A stretch of 20,861 nt of DNA from an uncultured Planctomycetia bacterium (GTDB lineage: Bacteria; Planctomycetota; UBA1135; GCA-002686595): contig CALKYE010000230.1 of assembly GCA_938003765.1 (NCBI GenBank), forward strand, positions 1-20,861, in the 5' to 3' direction. A program made the translations under genes and the position numbers. Shown here in pieces: positions 13,139 to 20,861 of the stretch; within the stretch, counting starts at the first letter, position 1, and every line of letters begins with the position of its first letter. Under the pieces are notes generated by a model. It worked only from the letters and a program-made list of their open reading frames with translations, was not told the DNA's origin and searched no databases.

Positions 13139-16100
13139 GCGAGCGCGGCGAGAACGGCTTTGCACAGCGGCTGATCGACTTCTCGCTCGACAACCGCGTG
13201 GTGGTGATCGCGCTGTGGCTGATGGCCACGGTGCTCGGCGTCGCGTCGCTGCGCGAGCTGCCGATCGACGCGGTGCCCGACATCACCAACGTCCAGGTGC
13301 AGGTGCTCACCGATGCGCCGGGCCTGGGTCCGGAGGAGGTCGAGCGCCTGATCACCTTCCCGATCGAATCCGCGATGAGCGGCGTGCCCAAGGTCGAGGA
13401 GCTGCGCTCGGTCTCGCGCCTGGGGCTGTCGGCGATCACGGTCGGCTTCGAAGAGGGGACCGACGTTTACTGGGCGCGACAACTCGTCGCCGAACGACTG
13501 GCGGTCGCGCGCGAGTCGATCCCAGAAGGACTCGGCTCGCCGCAGATGGGGCCGATCTCCACCGGCCTGGGCGAGATCTATCAGTTCGAGGTGCGCGGCG
13601 AGGGCTACAGCCCGATGGAGCTGCGCGAGGTCCTCGACTGGACCGTCAACTACCAACTGCGCTCGACGCCGGGAGTGGTGGAGGTCAATCCGGCGGGCGG
13701 TGAGCTCAAGACCTATCAGGTCACGCTCGATCCCGCGCGACTGGCGAGCTACGAGGTCGCGGTCGGCGAGATTCGCGAGGCGCTGCTCGCGCAGAATCGC
13801 AACGTCGGCGGCGGCTATCTCGTGCGCGGCGGCGAGCAGTACGTCGTGCGCGGCTCCGGCATGCTGGCGAACGCCGAGCAGATCGGCTCCGTGGTCGTGC
13901 GTCCGGGCCACGCCGGCGCGCCGCCGCTGTACGTGCGCGATCTGGGGCGAGTCGAGCTCGCGCCGATGATCCGGCAGGGCTCGGCGACGCGCGACGGGCG
14001 CGGCGAAGCGGTGATCGGCGTCGTGATGATGCTGTACGGCGCGAACTCGCGCACGGTCGCGGCCGACGTGCACGCGCGCATCGGCGAGATCGAGAAGACG
14101 CTGCCGCCCGGCGTGACGATCGACACCTGGTACGACCGCACCGAGCTGGTCGACCGCACGATCGCGACCGTCGCCAAGAACCTGCTCGAAGGCGGCGTGC
14201 TCGTGATCCTCGTGCTGCTGCTCCTCTTGGGCGATTGGCGCGCGGGTCTGGTGACGGCGGCTTCGATCCCGCTCTCGATGCTGGTCGCGTTCAGCGCGAT
14301 GAAGCTGGCGGGCATCTCGGGCAACCTGATGTCGCTGGGCGCGATCGACTTCGGTCTGATCGTCGACGGCTCGGTGGTGATGATCGAGAACGTCGCGCGC
14401 GTCGTGCACAAGCGCCGCGCCGATCCGACGCGCCACCTCGAGAAGGTCCGCGCCGCGTGTCAGGAGGTCTCGCGACCGGTGGTCTTCGCGGTGGGCATCA
14501 TCCTGATCGTGTACCTGCCGCTGCTCGCGCTGCGCGGCATCGAAGGCAAGATGTTCCGGCCGATGGCGCTGACCGTGGTGTTCGCGCTGGCGGCTTCGCT
14601 GGTGTGCGCGCTGACCTTGATGCCGGTGCTCGCGTCGCTGCTGCTGCGCAAGCCGCACGAGCACGAGCCGTGGCTCGCGCGCGCCGTGCGCGGGGCGTAC
14701 GAACGGGTGCTGCCGTTCACGCTCGGGCGCCCGATGCTCGTGGGAGCTTCGGCGCTCGCCGTGTTCGTGGCGAGCCTGGGGATCGTGCGCACGCTGGGCG
14801 CGGAGTTCATCCCCAGTCTCGACGAAGGCGCGCTCGCGGTGCAAATCACGCGCAGCCCCTCGGTCGCGCTCGAGAAGTCCGACGAGATCAGCACGCGCGC
14901 CGAGCAGGTCATCTGCTCGTTCCCAGAGGTTCGCACGGTCGTGAGTCGGACCGGACGGCCCGAGATCGCCACCGACCCGATGGGTGTCGAGTTGAGCGAC
15001 AGCTACATCATGCTGCGGCCGCGCGAGGAGTGGAGCGTGGCGAGCAAGGATGAGCTGATCGCCGCGATGGAGGCGCGCCTGATCGCCGAGGTGCCCGAAG
15101 CCACGTACAGCTTCACGCAACCGATCGCGCTGCGCATGGCGGAGCTGATCAGCGGCGTGCGCAGCGACATCGGCGTGCTGCTCTTCGCGCCCGGCGGTGA
15201 GCTGAGCGTGATGCGCGACACCGCCGAGCAGATCGCGCACTCGATCTCGGCCGTGGCGGGGCTGAGCGAGGTCCAGGTCGAGCAGGTCGACGGCCTGCCC
15301 AACGTGTTGGTCGAGCTCGACCGCGAGCAGATCGCACGCCTGGGCTTCGACGCCGCGGCCGTGCTCGACATCGTCGAGTCGCTCGCCGGCGCCCCGGCGG
15401 GCACGGTGCTCGAGGGCGAGCGGCGCTTCGAGATTCGACTGCGCTTCGACGCCGACGTGCGCGCATCGATCGACGAACTCGGACGCCTGCCGGTCGTCGC
15501 GACGGGCGTCGACGGCGATCGGCGCGTCGTGCCGCTCTCGCAGCTCGCGCGCATCCGCATCGAGGAAGGGCCGGCTCAGATCAGCCGCGAGAAGGTCAGC
15601 CGCCGCATCGCGGTGAGCGCCAACGTGCGCGGCCGCGATCTCGCCTCGGCCGTCGCCGACGCGCGCGCAGCCGTCGAGCGCGACGTGAAGCTGCCGAGCG
15701 GCTGGTGGATCGAGTGGGGCGGCCAGTTCGAGAACCTCGTCGCCGCCGCCGAGCGCCTGGCCTGGCTGGTGCCGCTCGCGTTGCTGCTGGTGCTGGCGCT
15801 GCTCTACACCAACTTCGCGTCGCTTCCGCTGTCGCTCCTGATCTTCCTCAACGTGCCGCTGGCGGCGACGGGCGGCCTGTGCGCGCTCTACCTGCGCGGC
15901 TATCCGTTCTCGATCTCCGCCGCCGTGGGCTTCATCGCGCTGTTCGGCATCGCGGTGATGAACGGCGTGGTGCTGATCTCCACCGTGGCTCGCCTGCGGG
16001 CGGACGGCGCCACTCCGCTGGAGGCCGCGCGCAACGGCGCGTTGGTGCGACTGCGGCCGGTGACGATGACGGCGCTCGTCGCGGCGCTGGGCTTCCTGCC

Positions 16101-16254
16101 GATGGCGCTCTCGACCAGCGCCGGCGCCGAGGTTCAGCGCCCGCTGGCGACCGTGGTCATCGGCGGGCTCGTCACGTGCTCGCTGCTCACGCTGCTCGTC
16201 CTGCCGACGCTGTACGTCGCCTGGGAGAGCTGGCGTGAGCGGCGCGCCGCGTGA
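13135..16254 (+). CDS. czcA-like: heavy-metal efflux RND transporter, CzcA/CusA family
   Basis: This 1039-residue inner-membrane pump has the standard RND length and a duplicated 12-helix layout with two large periplasmic loops. The N terminus, FSLDNRVVVIALWLMATVLG followed by LPIDAVPDITNVQVQVLT, is diagnostic of the HME subfamily. The TM4 proton-relay motif is GAIDFGLIVDGSVVMIEN, with Asp405, Asp411 and Glu418, the DFG...D...E form seen in CzcA. In the porter domain the text TDPMGVELSDSYIML (from Thr613) aligns by eye with the CusA segment holding a copper-binding Met; here that position appears to be Leu620, favouring divalent cations (Zn, Co, Ni, Cd) over Cu/Ag. It uses proton influx to export metal through the CzcB- and CzcC-like partners encoded just upstream. 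No metal regulator gene lies nearby. Confidence 0.95.
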   Translation: MSERGENGFAQRLIDFSLDNRVVVIALWLMATVLGVASLRELPIDAVPDITNVQVQVLTDAPGLGPEEVERLITFPIESAMSGVPKVEELRSVSRLGLSAITVGFEEGTDVYWARQLVAERLAVARESIPEGLGSPQMGPISTGLGEIYQFEVRGEGYSPMELREVLDWTVNYQLRSTPGVVEVNPAGGELKTYQVTLDPARLASYEVAVGEIREALLAQNRNVGGGYLVRGGEQYVVRGSGMLANAEQIGSVVVRPGHAGAPPLYVRDLGRVELAPMIRQGSATRDGRGEAVIGVVMMLYGANSRTVAADVHARIGEIEKTLPPGVTIDTWYDRTELVDRTIATVAKNLLEGGVLVILVLLLLLGDWRAGLVTAASIPLSMLVAFSAMKLAGISGNLMSLGAIDFGLIVDGSVVMIENVARVVHKRRADPTRHLEKVRAACQEVSRPVVFAVGIILIVYLPLLALRGIEGKMFRPMALTVVFALAASLVCALTLMPVLASLLLRKPHEHEPWLARAVRGAYERVLPFTLGRPMLVGASALAVFVASLGIVRTLGAEFIPSLDEGALAVQITRSPSVALEKSDEISTRAEQVICSFPEVRTVVSRTGRPEIATDPMGVELSDSYIMLRPREEWSVASKDELIAAMEARLIAEVPEATYSFTQPIALRMAELISGVRSDIGVLLFAPGGELSVMRDTAEQIAHSISAVAGLSEVQVEQVDGLPNVLVELDREQIARLGFDAAAVLDIVESLAGAPAGTVLEGERRFEIRLRFDADVRASIDELGRLPVVATGVDGDRRVVPLSQLARIRIEEGPAQISREKVSRRIAVSANVRGRDLASAVADARAAVERDVKLPSGWWIEWGGQFENLVAAAERLAWLVPLALLLVLALLYTNFASLPLSLLIFLNVPLAATGGLCALYLRGYPFSISAAVGFIALFGIAVMNGVVLISTVARLRADGATPLEAARNGALVRLRPVTMTALVAALGFLPMALSTSAGAEVQRPLATVVIGGLVTCSLLTLLVLPTLYVAWESWRERRAA

Positions 16255-16260
16255 TCGCTG

Positions 16261-17046
16261 TCAGTTGCCCTTGGGCGTGTAGAACGTGGCCGCGCCGAAG
16301 TTGTGGGTCACGCCGAACACGAGCGTGAAGTCGGGCGCGTCGTCGGTGATCCCCACGCGGAAGCCGGCGTCGAAGATCGTGGCGGGCGCGATCTCGAAGG
16401 CCGCGCCGAAGGTGGCCAGCAGCGCGTCGTAGTCGTACTCGGGCGCGAAGATCCCGGCCAACTCGCCGTACGCGTTCAGACCTTCGCCCAGCGCGACGGT
16501 TCCCACCGCGGCGAGGTCGTGGCGCAGGTCGTTGCCATCGGCGACCGGCGAGCCGAGCAGGCCCAGTCGGTAGAACGCGACGGCGCGCACGTCTTCGATC
16601 TGCTTCTCGCCGGCGATCGAGAAGAACACGTCGGTCTCGCCGCTGCCCAGGCCTTCATCCGCGTCCGCGGTGGGCAGCTTGATCTGCGTCGCGACGGCGA
16701 TCGCCGGAGCATCGGCGGTCTCGTTCACGAGTCGATGGCGCACGCCGAACACCACGTCGCCCAGGCCCGTGTCGTCCGGCGACTCGACGTGGCGGATCGG
16801 AGAGCCGCCGAAGACGAACTCCGTCTGCGAGGTCACGCCGTACTTGAGCAGCATCGGCGTGTCGTAGAAGTCGCTCGGATCGACTTCGACGCCGGCCTCG
16901 AGTTCGAGCGTGCCCTGCGCTGTCGTCTGCGTGTTGTGCGAGATGCGCGGGCGCTGCGGCGTGGGCGGCGCGCCAGTGCCGCTCGTCGTGGTGCAAGCGG
17001 TCAGGAGGGACAGGGACAGCAGAACGGACGTAGTGACGGACTTCAT
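16261..17046 (-). CDS. lipobox-bearing outer-membrane beta-barrel-like protein (phenol-degradation MetA/transporter-like)
   Basis: The 261-residue product starts with a lipoprotein-type signal (LLSLSLLTACTTT, Cys18) and then reads as alternating amphipathic strands of a small outer-membrane barrel: TLELEAGVEVDPSDFYDTPM, LLKYGVTSQTEFVFGGSP, DVVFGVRHRLVNE, AVATQIKLPTADADEGLGSG, FDAGFRVGITDDAPDFTLVF. The pattern, including GLGDVVFG and TQIKLPTAD, resembles the Phenol_MetA_deg/putative transporter family. Such proteins are thought to be passive outer-membrane pores or components, usually of unknown cargo. The gene converges on the metal pump gene with only 6 nt between stops, so it is not in that operon. 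The combination of a lipobox with a barrel is unusual; the Cys may just belong to an ordinary signal peptide. Confidence 0.75.
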   Translation of the reverse strand: MKSVTTSVLLSLSLLTACTTTSGTGAPPTPQRPRISHNTQTTAQGTLELEAGVEVDPSDFYDTPMLLKYGVTSQTEFVFGGSPIRHVESPDDTGLGDVVFGVRHRLVNETADAPAIAVATQIKLPTADADEGLGSGETDVFFSIAGEKQIEDVRAVAFYRLGLLGSPVADGNDLRHDLAAVGTVALGEGLNAYGELAGIFAPEYDYDALLATFGAAFEIAPATIFDAGFRVGITDDAPDFTLVFGVTHNFGAATFYTPKGN

Positions 17047-17085
17047 GCGCGCGAAGCTAACGCGCCACTCTTGGCCTCGCCACCG

Positions 17086-17646
17086 CTACGGTCGGGCGCG
17101 CGGGCCCTGCCAGGCGCCGAATCCGCCCTCGAGATTCGAGAGTTGCGTGTAGCCCTGGCTCGCGAGGAATTCGCACGCCGCGGCGGAGCGACTGCCGCCG
17201 GCGCAGTAGACCAGCAGCGGCTTCCCCGCCTTGGGCAACTCGCGCAGCCGCGCTTCGAGCTGGTCCACGGGAATCAACTGCGCGCCGGGGATGATGCCGC
17301 CAGCGGTCTCGCCGCTGGTGCGCACGTCGAGCAGCCGCACGGCGTCCGACTCGACCAGGCGCCGCGCTTCCTCGGGCGAAGCGTCGTTCCACAGCCGTCC
17401 CTCGAGCACCTGCTCGCGCGACAGCCGCCCGCCCGTGGCCACGACGGCCAGCATCTCTCGCAGAGTCGCGATCTCGCGCCGCGCCTCCTCGCCGGCGTTC
17501 TCAGCGCGCCGACGAGCTTCACGCTCTGCGTCCGCAGCCGCGGCGTGCGCCGCGGAGGCTTTGCCCAGCGCGATCAGCGCCGCGAGCGTTCCCGCTCCTC
17601 CCAAGCCGAGCGCCGCGTACACGAGAGTCGCTTCCATGACGGGCAT
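17086..17646 (-). CDS. membrane-tethered rhodanese-domain protein with coiled-coil linker
   Basis: The protein has about 186 residues. An N-terminal membrane helix (residues ~8-29) is followed by an Ala/Glu/Arg-rich segment likely to form a coiled coil (ADAEREARRRAENAGEEARR, about 31-70). A rhodanese domain covers ~92-180: RLLDVRTSGETAGGIIPGAQ, then the active-site loop LLVYCAGGSRSAAAC (Cys148, CxGGSRS) and NLEGGFGAWQG. The intact loop predicts sulfurtransferase activity, probably on the side of the membrane reached by the coiled coil. Start choice is open: ATG 17646 has AAAGGTGA immediately upstream, while ATG 17637 lies 10 nt from it; both keep the membrane helix. It lies 39 nt beyond the start of the barrel gene on the same strand, so the two may be cotranscribed. 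Confidence 0.85.
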   Translation of the reverse strand: MPVMEATLVYAALGLGGAGTLAALIALGKASAAHAAAADAEREARRRAENAGEEARREIATLREMLAVVATGGRLSREQVLEGRLWNDASPEEARRLVESDAVRLLDVRTSGETAGGIIPGAQLIPVDQLEARLRELPKAGKPLLVYCAGGSRSAAACEFLASQGYTQLSNLEGGFGAWQGPRARP

Positions 17647-17748
17647 TTCACCTTTGCCGACGGTGGCGGGCAATCATCCGTGAGCGCGGCTCGACATCAG
17701 CGGGCGGGCGCCGGGCCGGAAAAACCTGCGCGGTGTTCAAGACGCCTT

Positions 17749-17776
17749 CGCGTCGACGTCGAGAACCCGCGTCGAC
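17749..17776. repeat. two direct copies of CGCGTCGAC upstream of the membrane protein gene
   Basis: CGCGTCGAC occurs at 17749-17757 and 17768-17776, with starts 19 nt apart, the second ending 3 nt before ATG 17780. Each copy contains the palindrome GTCGAC. The location in the divergent promoter region with the rhodanese gene suits an operator, but the motif is short and GC-rich. Confidence 0.3.
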
Positions 17777-17779
17777 CCC

Positions 17780-18304
17780 ATGAGTGCAAACATCGTCGCT
17801 GGTCGTAGCGCCACCCCGCGCTGGTTGATTCTGTTCGTGATCGTCGACGCGCTGATCGTGCTGTCCATCATCGGATGGGTGGCGGTGCGCAACGAGGGCT
17901 CGAGCGCGCGTCAACGCGTCGATCGCTCCAGCGCGCGTCGCGCCGTGATGGCGAACTCGCCGGAGGAGCTGGCGGCCGCCGCGTTCGACGCCGCCACGTC
18001 AGAGAACCGCGTCGCGGCCCTCAGCGCGCTCGCGAGCCGACGTGGCCTGAGCGACGAGGAGCTCGACCAGTTCGTGGCGACGCTCGACCAAGCGCTCGGC
18101 GCGGCGGGGGTGCTCGACGTGTCCGTGCTCGCGCTCGAACCGAACGAAGTGCTCGAGTACGAGCAGGACGGCGTGCGCTACGCGCCCAACCTGCCGCCCG
18201 AGGGCCGCATCCGTCTGCACCAGGCCGATCTCACGCACACCTCGATGCTCTTCGGGCGCGACCAGGACGGCTATCGCATCGCGTTCGCCGCGCCCGTTCG
18301 CTGA
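17780..18304 (+). CDS. single-pass membrane protein of unknown function
   Basis: The 174-residue product has one N-terminal membrane helix (RWLILFVIVDALIVLSIIGW, residues ~14-34). A basic and Ser-rich stretch follows, then a soluble region: a helical part (SPEELAAAAFDAATSENRVA, GLSDEELDQFVATLDQALG) and a strand-rich end (VLDVSVLALEPNEVLEYEQD, YRIAFAAPVR). I recognise no family. ATG 17780 is the first Met before the helix, and no Shine-Dalgarno is visible. It is divergent from the rhodanese gene and converges on the PWDYCC lipoprotein gene with 10 nt between stops, so it forms its own transcription unit. Confidence 0.65.
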   Translation: MSANIVAGRSATPRWLILFVIVDALIVLSIIGWVAVRNEGSSARQRVDRSSARRAVMANSPEELAAAAFDAATSENRVAALSALASRRGLSDEELDQFVATLDQALGAAGVLDVSVLALEPNEVLEYEQDGVRYAPNLPPEGRIRLHQADLTHTSMLFGRDQDGYRIAFAAPVR

Positions 18305-18314
18305 GCCGAGCCGA

Positions 18315-18830
18315 CTACGACCCCGCCTTGCGCACGTGCAGGCTCTTGGCGACCAGCGTGAAGTTGCCCGCGTCGTCCTTCTCGACGACGCCGACCGCGA
18401 ACACGGTGTCGAGATGATCGAGGCCCGCCAGGCCCTGCACGCCGGACTTGATCACGCCCTGCTCGTCGCGCAGTTCGATCGTCGCGCACGCGGCTGAGAC
18501 CTCTTCGGGGTCGATGCAGCAGTAGTCCCAGGGGGTCTCGCAGGCGCCGTCCATCGGATCGCCTTCGTCGGAGCACGCGCGCAGCGACGAGTCGATCAGC
18601 GTGAACGCCGCGCGTCCGCTGACGAAGTCCTTGGCGCGACCGACCAGCGTGATTGCGTCGCCCGCTGCCGCGCCCTTGCGCGCCTCGAGAACCGCCTTCG
18701 CGCCCGGAGGCGTGATGTTCACCACGAACGAACTCAACGGACCCGTGGCGGCCGGCGGAGCGCTCTCGGTCGAGCAGGCGAGCGTGAACAGTGCGAGCGC
18801 GAGAGCGCCTGTGAATGTGTGGAGCTTCAT
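18315..18830 (-). CDS. Cys-rich planctomycete lipoprotein (PWDYCC family), possibly OB-fold
   Basis: The 171-residue product has a clear lipoprotein signal (ALALALFTLAC, Cys19) and a mature domain with strand-rich text such as AAAGDAITLVGRAKDFVSGR and AAFTLIDSSLRACSD. The Cys-bearing centre is GACETPWDYCCIDPEEVSAA (Cys86, 97, 104, 105, 115), followed by VFAVGVVEKDDAGNFTLVAK. I recall close relatives in planctomycetes with the same TPWDYCC core and the same KDDAGN ending, annotated as hypothetical. The strand order and VGRAKDF...FTLIDSSL phrasing resemble OB-fold binding proteins. It starts 16 nt after the stop of an FtsX-like permease, without a Shine-Dalgarno, so it is likely cotranscribed with the ABC transporter and might be its extracytoplasmic partner; that link is inference. 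Confidence 0.75.
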   Translation of the reverse strand: MKLHTFTGALALALFTLACSTESAPPAATGPLSSFVVNITPPGAKAVLEARKGAAAGDAITLVGRAKDFVSGRAAFTLIDSSLRACSDEGDPMDGACETPWDYCCIDPEEVSAACATIELRDEQGVIKSGVQGLAGLDHLDTVFAVGVVEKDDAGNFTLVAKSLHVRKAGS

Positions 18831-18846
18831 GTTTGGAAGAGAGGGA

Positions 18847-20025
18847 TCAGGGTTCCTTGAGAGCGGCCGCGATCGACAATCGCATCACGCGCGCGGCGGC
18901 CGGCGCAGCGCCGAGAATTCCGAGCAGGAGCGCGCCGCCGAAGCCCACCAGAACGCTCACGGCGTCGACGCGCAAGGCGAAAGCGCTCATGGCGATGCTG
19001 ACGGCGTTTCCAGCGACGAACATTCGCGCGAGGAGGAGCCCGAGGACTCCGCCGCTCGCGGCGATGAGCAGTGATTCTTGCGAGAGCGAGCGGACGATCG
19101 CGAGTCCGCCGTAGCCGAACGCGCGCAGGGCCGCGAGCTCGCGCAAACGGTCCTGCACGGCTGCGTTCAGCGTGTTGGCCCCGCCGAACAGCGCGCCCGC
19201 GACGATCAGCGCCGCCATGGCCCAGGCGAGGGCCCGGATCGGCGCGAAGTACTCGGCGAGCTCGCGGTAGTACGTCGCGGTGGGGATCACGACCAGTTCG
19301 AGGTCGAGGCGCCGGCGCGCGAAGAGCTCCAGGTCGCCGAAGTCCCCCGGGGTTTCCATGCGCACGAAGCTCACCGAGCTGTCGTCGCGCTTGGTCAGGC
19401 CGCGCAGCTCCGCGAGCGGAGTCCACAGCTCGGCCTCGATCGTCGTGCCCGGCGCGGCGAAGTGTCCGCTGATGGTGAACTCCGAGCCTTCGAAGCGGAG
19501 CTTGCGTCCGAGCTCGAGCTGCGCGGGATCGATGCCGAACTGCTTGGCGACCAGCGCGCCCACGATCACTTCGCCGGTGCGCGGCGGACGACCGGCCGTG
19601 ATGGTGACGGCTTCGTGCACGAGGAATGCGCGCTCGCTGACTCCGCGCACGAAGCCCGCGTAGGTCGGCTCGCCCGGCGAGTCGGGCCCCGCGCCCAAGC
19701 GCAGCGTCGCGCCCATGTGGATCTCCGACGAGATCGCCGGCGTGTCGCCGAAGTGCAGGATCCCAGGGACGGAAGCGGCGACGAGCTCGTCCAGCCCGGC
19801 GCTCACCGTGGAGCGCACCACGTCGCGTTCGGCGACGCTCGAGAGCAGGATCGCGGTGTCGGCCTGCGCTGCGCCCGAGAAGGTCGAGTCCAAGCCGCGC
19901 ACGAAGGCGCTCGTCGCGACGAGGAGCGCGGCGACCAGCGCGCTCGACAGCGCCGTCAGCAGCGTGCGCATCGGTCGGCGACCGAGGTTGCGCAGCGCGT
20001 AGTCGAAGGGCAGCGCGCGCTTCAT
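18847..20025 (-). CDS. FtsX/MacB-type ABC transporter permease
   Basis: This 392-residue permease has the usual four-helix type VII ABC layout: one N-terminal helix after DYALRNLGRRPMRTLLTALS (residues ~22-44), a large extracytoplasmic domain (~46-260), and three C-terminal helices (~262-285, ~312-335, ~355-378). The FtsX signature between the second and third helices is LNAAVQDRLRELAALRAFGY. Such proteins couple cytoplasmic ATP hydrolysis to movements of the outer domain, for lipoprotein release, export or signalling. ATG 20025 overlaps the stop of the upstream permease (ATGA, 20022-20025). The two permeases would form a LolCE-like heterodimer rather than a MacB homodimer. No ATPase gene is in the window. 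Confidence 0.9.
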   Translation of the reverse strand: MKRALPFDYALRNLGRRPMRTLLTALSSALVAALLVATSAFVRGLDSTFSGAAQADTAILLSSVAERDVVRSTVSAGLDELVAASVPGILHFGDTPAISSEIHMGATLRLGAGPDSPGEPTYAGFVRGVSERAFLVHEAVTITAGRPPRTGEVIVGALVAKQFGIDPAQLELGRKLRFEGSEFTISGHFAAPGTTIEAELWTPLAELRGLTKRDDSSVSFVRMETPGDFGDLELFARRRLDLELVVIPTATYYRELAEYFAPIRALAWAMAALIVAGALFGGANTLNAAVQDRLRELAALRAFGYGGLAIVRSLSQESLLIAASGGVLGLLLARMFVAGNAVSIAMSAFALRVDAVSVLVGFGGALLLGILGAAPAAARVMRLSIAAALKEP

Positions 20026-20861
20026 GCCGAGGCCCTCAAGCTCTCGACGATCTGCAAGCGCGAGCTGCGCAGCGCCGGGTACAGCCCCGCGGCCAGGCCC
20101 GTCACCAGGGCGAGCAGCAGTCCGCGCACGACGATCTGCGGTTCGGTCGAGAACGAGACCGGCACGCCTTCGGCTCCGATCGTCAGCGCGGAGAAGCGCA
20201 CGACGGCCAGCGCCGCGGTGAGTCCGACGAGTCCGCCCACCAGGGCCAGCGCCACCGCCTCGCCGATCACCAGCCCGGCGATGTGGCGCTCGTGGAATCC
20301 GAGCGTGCGGAACACGCCGAACTCGCGCACGCGTTCCTGGACGCTCATCACGACCGTGTTGCCCACCAGCGCGAGCACGACCACGACGCACGCGATTCCG
20401 AGCCAGCGCGCGAAGCGCAGGATCTCGCGCAGGTCGCGCGTCGCGTTCTCGAGGAACAGGATGCGCGGGCGCGTGTCGGTCGGCTCGGGCCCGGTGCGGA
20501 ACAGCTCGTCGATCTGCGCCGCGAGCTCCTTGGCGCGCGAAGCGTCGGCGATCTTCACTTCGAACTGCGTGACGGTGCCGAGCTTGTTGACCGGCCCGGA
20601 GCGCTGCAGGAACTCGAGGTGCGTGAGGATCACGCCCTCTTCGACGGGCTCGCTCGAGCCGAACACGCCGGCCACCTTCACGTCGATGTTGCCGAAGCGG
20701 AAGGTCTCGCCGACGCGCACTCCCTTGCGCTGCGCGAAGGCGCGTCCGACGAGCGCGGCGTCGGGCTCGCGCAGGAAGCGATCGTAGTCGCCAGCGATCA
20801 TCTCGATCTCGCGCGACGTCGCGAGGTCCTTCGCCGGCACGCCGTTGAACGAGACGATGTC
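20022..20861 (-). CDS. FtsX/MacB-type ABC transporter permease, 5' end beyond the window
   Basis: About 279 C-terminal residues are visible; the frame is still open at the right edge (DIVSFNGVPAKDLATSREIE), so the first helix and part of the outer domain are missing. The visible outer domain contains the MacB-like phrases PDAALVGRAFAQRKGVRVGE and VEEGVILTHLEFLQRSG. Three C-terminal helices follow, with the signature VVMSVQERVREFGVFRTLGF, which marks FtsX permeases, and the ending AAGLYPALRSSRLQIVESLR. It is paired by a 4-nt overlap with the second permease and followed by the PWDYCC lipoprotein. An ATP-binding subunit would be expected upstream, outside this window. Confidence 0.9.
   Translation of the reverse strand, partial: DIVSFNGVPAKDLATSREIEMIAGDYDRFLREPDAALVGRAFAQRKGVRVGETFRFGNIDVKVAGVFGSSEPVEEGVILTHLEFLQRSGPVNKLGTVTQFEVKIADASRAKELAAQIDELFRTGPEPTDTRPRILFLENATRDLREILRFARWLGIACVVVVLALVGNTVVMSVQERVREFGVFRTLGFHERHIAGLVIGEAVALALVGGLVGLTAALAVVRFSALTIGAEGVPVSFSTEPQIVVRGLLLALVTGLAAGLYPALRSSRLQIVESLRASA

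Noticed and set aside
12550..15240. 896-residue open frame on the minus strand opposite the adaptor and pump genes
   Set aside because: It lies antisense to unmistakable RND genes, and its translation is low-complexity Arg/His/Gln/Ala text caused by the high GC content.

Overview
The window is very GC-rich, with almost every wobble position G or C, and looks like a chromosomal segment from a Planctomycetota bacterium, probably close to the Saltatorellus/Poly30-type lineages. The strongest lineage clue is the secreted protein at 4451-5761, whose last ~143 residues match a Cys-containing C-terminal domain (YC...C.P.IG..GTP...LCV..PLRR.P...GLRFTV.P) that I recall as very abundant in exported proteins of those planctomycetes. 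The lipoprotein at 18315-18830 (PWDYCC motif) also resembles planctomycete proteins. I saw no tRNA, rRNA, CRISPR array or insertion sequence.

Left part (1-4335). A truncated alkaline-phosphatase-superfamily gene enters from the left edge. Facing it is a minus-strand group read from 3699 down to 280: a TIR-like protein, a sterol-desaturase/fatty-acid-hydroxylase family enzyme, a small secreted four-cysteine protein and an HTTM-DCC fusion. The last three are joined by two ATGA start/stop overlaps and are surely cotranslated; the TIR-like gene lies 59 nt upstream of them. A GNAT acetyltransferase diverges from this group on the plus strand.

Middle (4451-10445). After the planctomycete secreted protein comes a plus-strand cluster: a membrane-anchored AlkP-superfamily phosphohydrolase with a 321-nt non-coding region in front of it, a 65-residue ribbon-helix-helix-like protein, a membrane protein with an extracytoplasmic domain, and an HD-domain alarmone-hydrolase-like protein. 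A small three-helix membrane protein follows after a spacer with inverted repeats. This four-gene cluster is the best candidate here for an undescribed system.

Right part (10524-20861). A complete HME-RND (CzcCBA-type) heavy-metal efflux operon is joined by ATGA overlaps and converges on a lipobox-bearing outer-membrane beta-barrel-like protein. Next come a membrane-tethered rhodanese and, divergently, a single-pass membrane protein of unknown function. The window ends in a minus-strand operon of two FtsX/MacB-type ABC permeases (the upstream one cut by the window edge) and the PWDYCC lipoprotein; the ATPase is presumably outside the window.

Five 4-nt ATGA overlaps (1533, 2033, 11837, 13135, 20022) define the operons with confidence. 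Few genes have a clear Shine-Dalgarno sequence, so several starts rest on signal peptides, overlaps or conserved domain edges.
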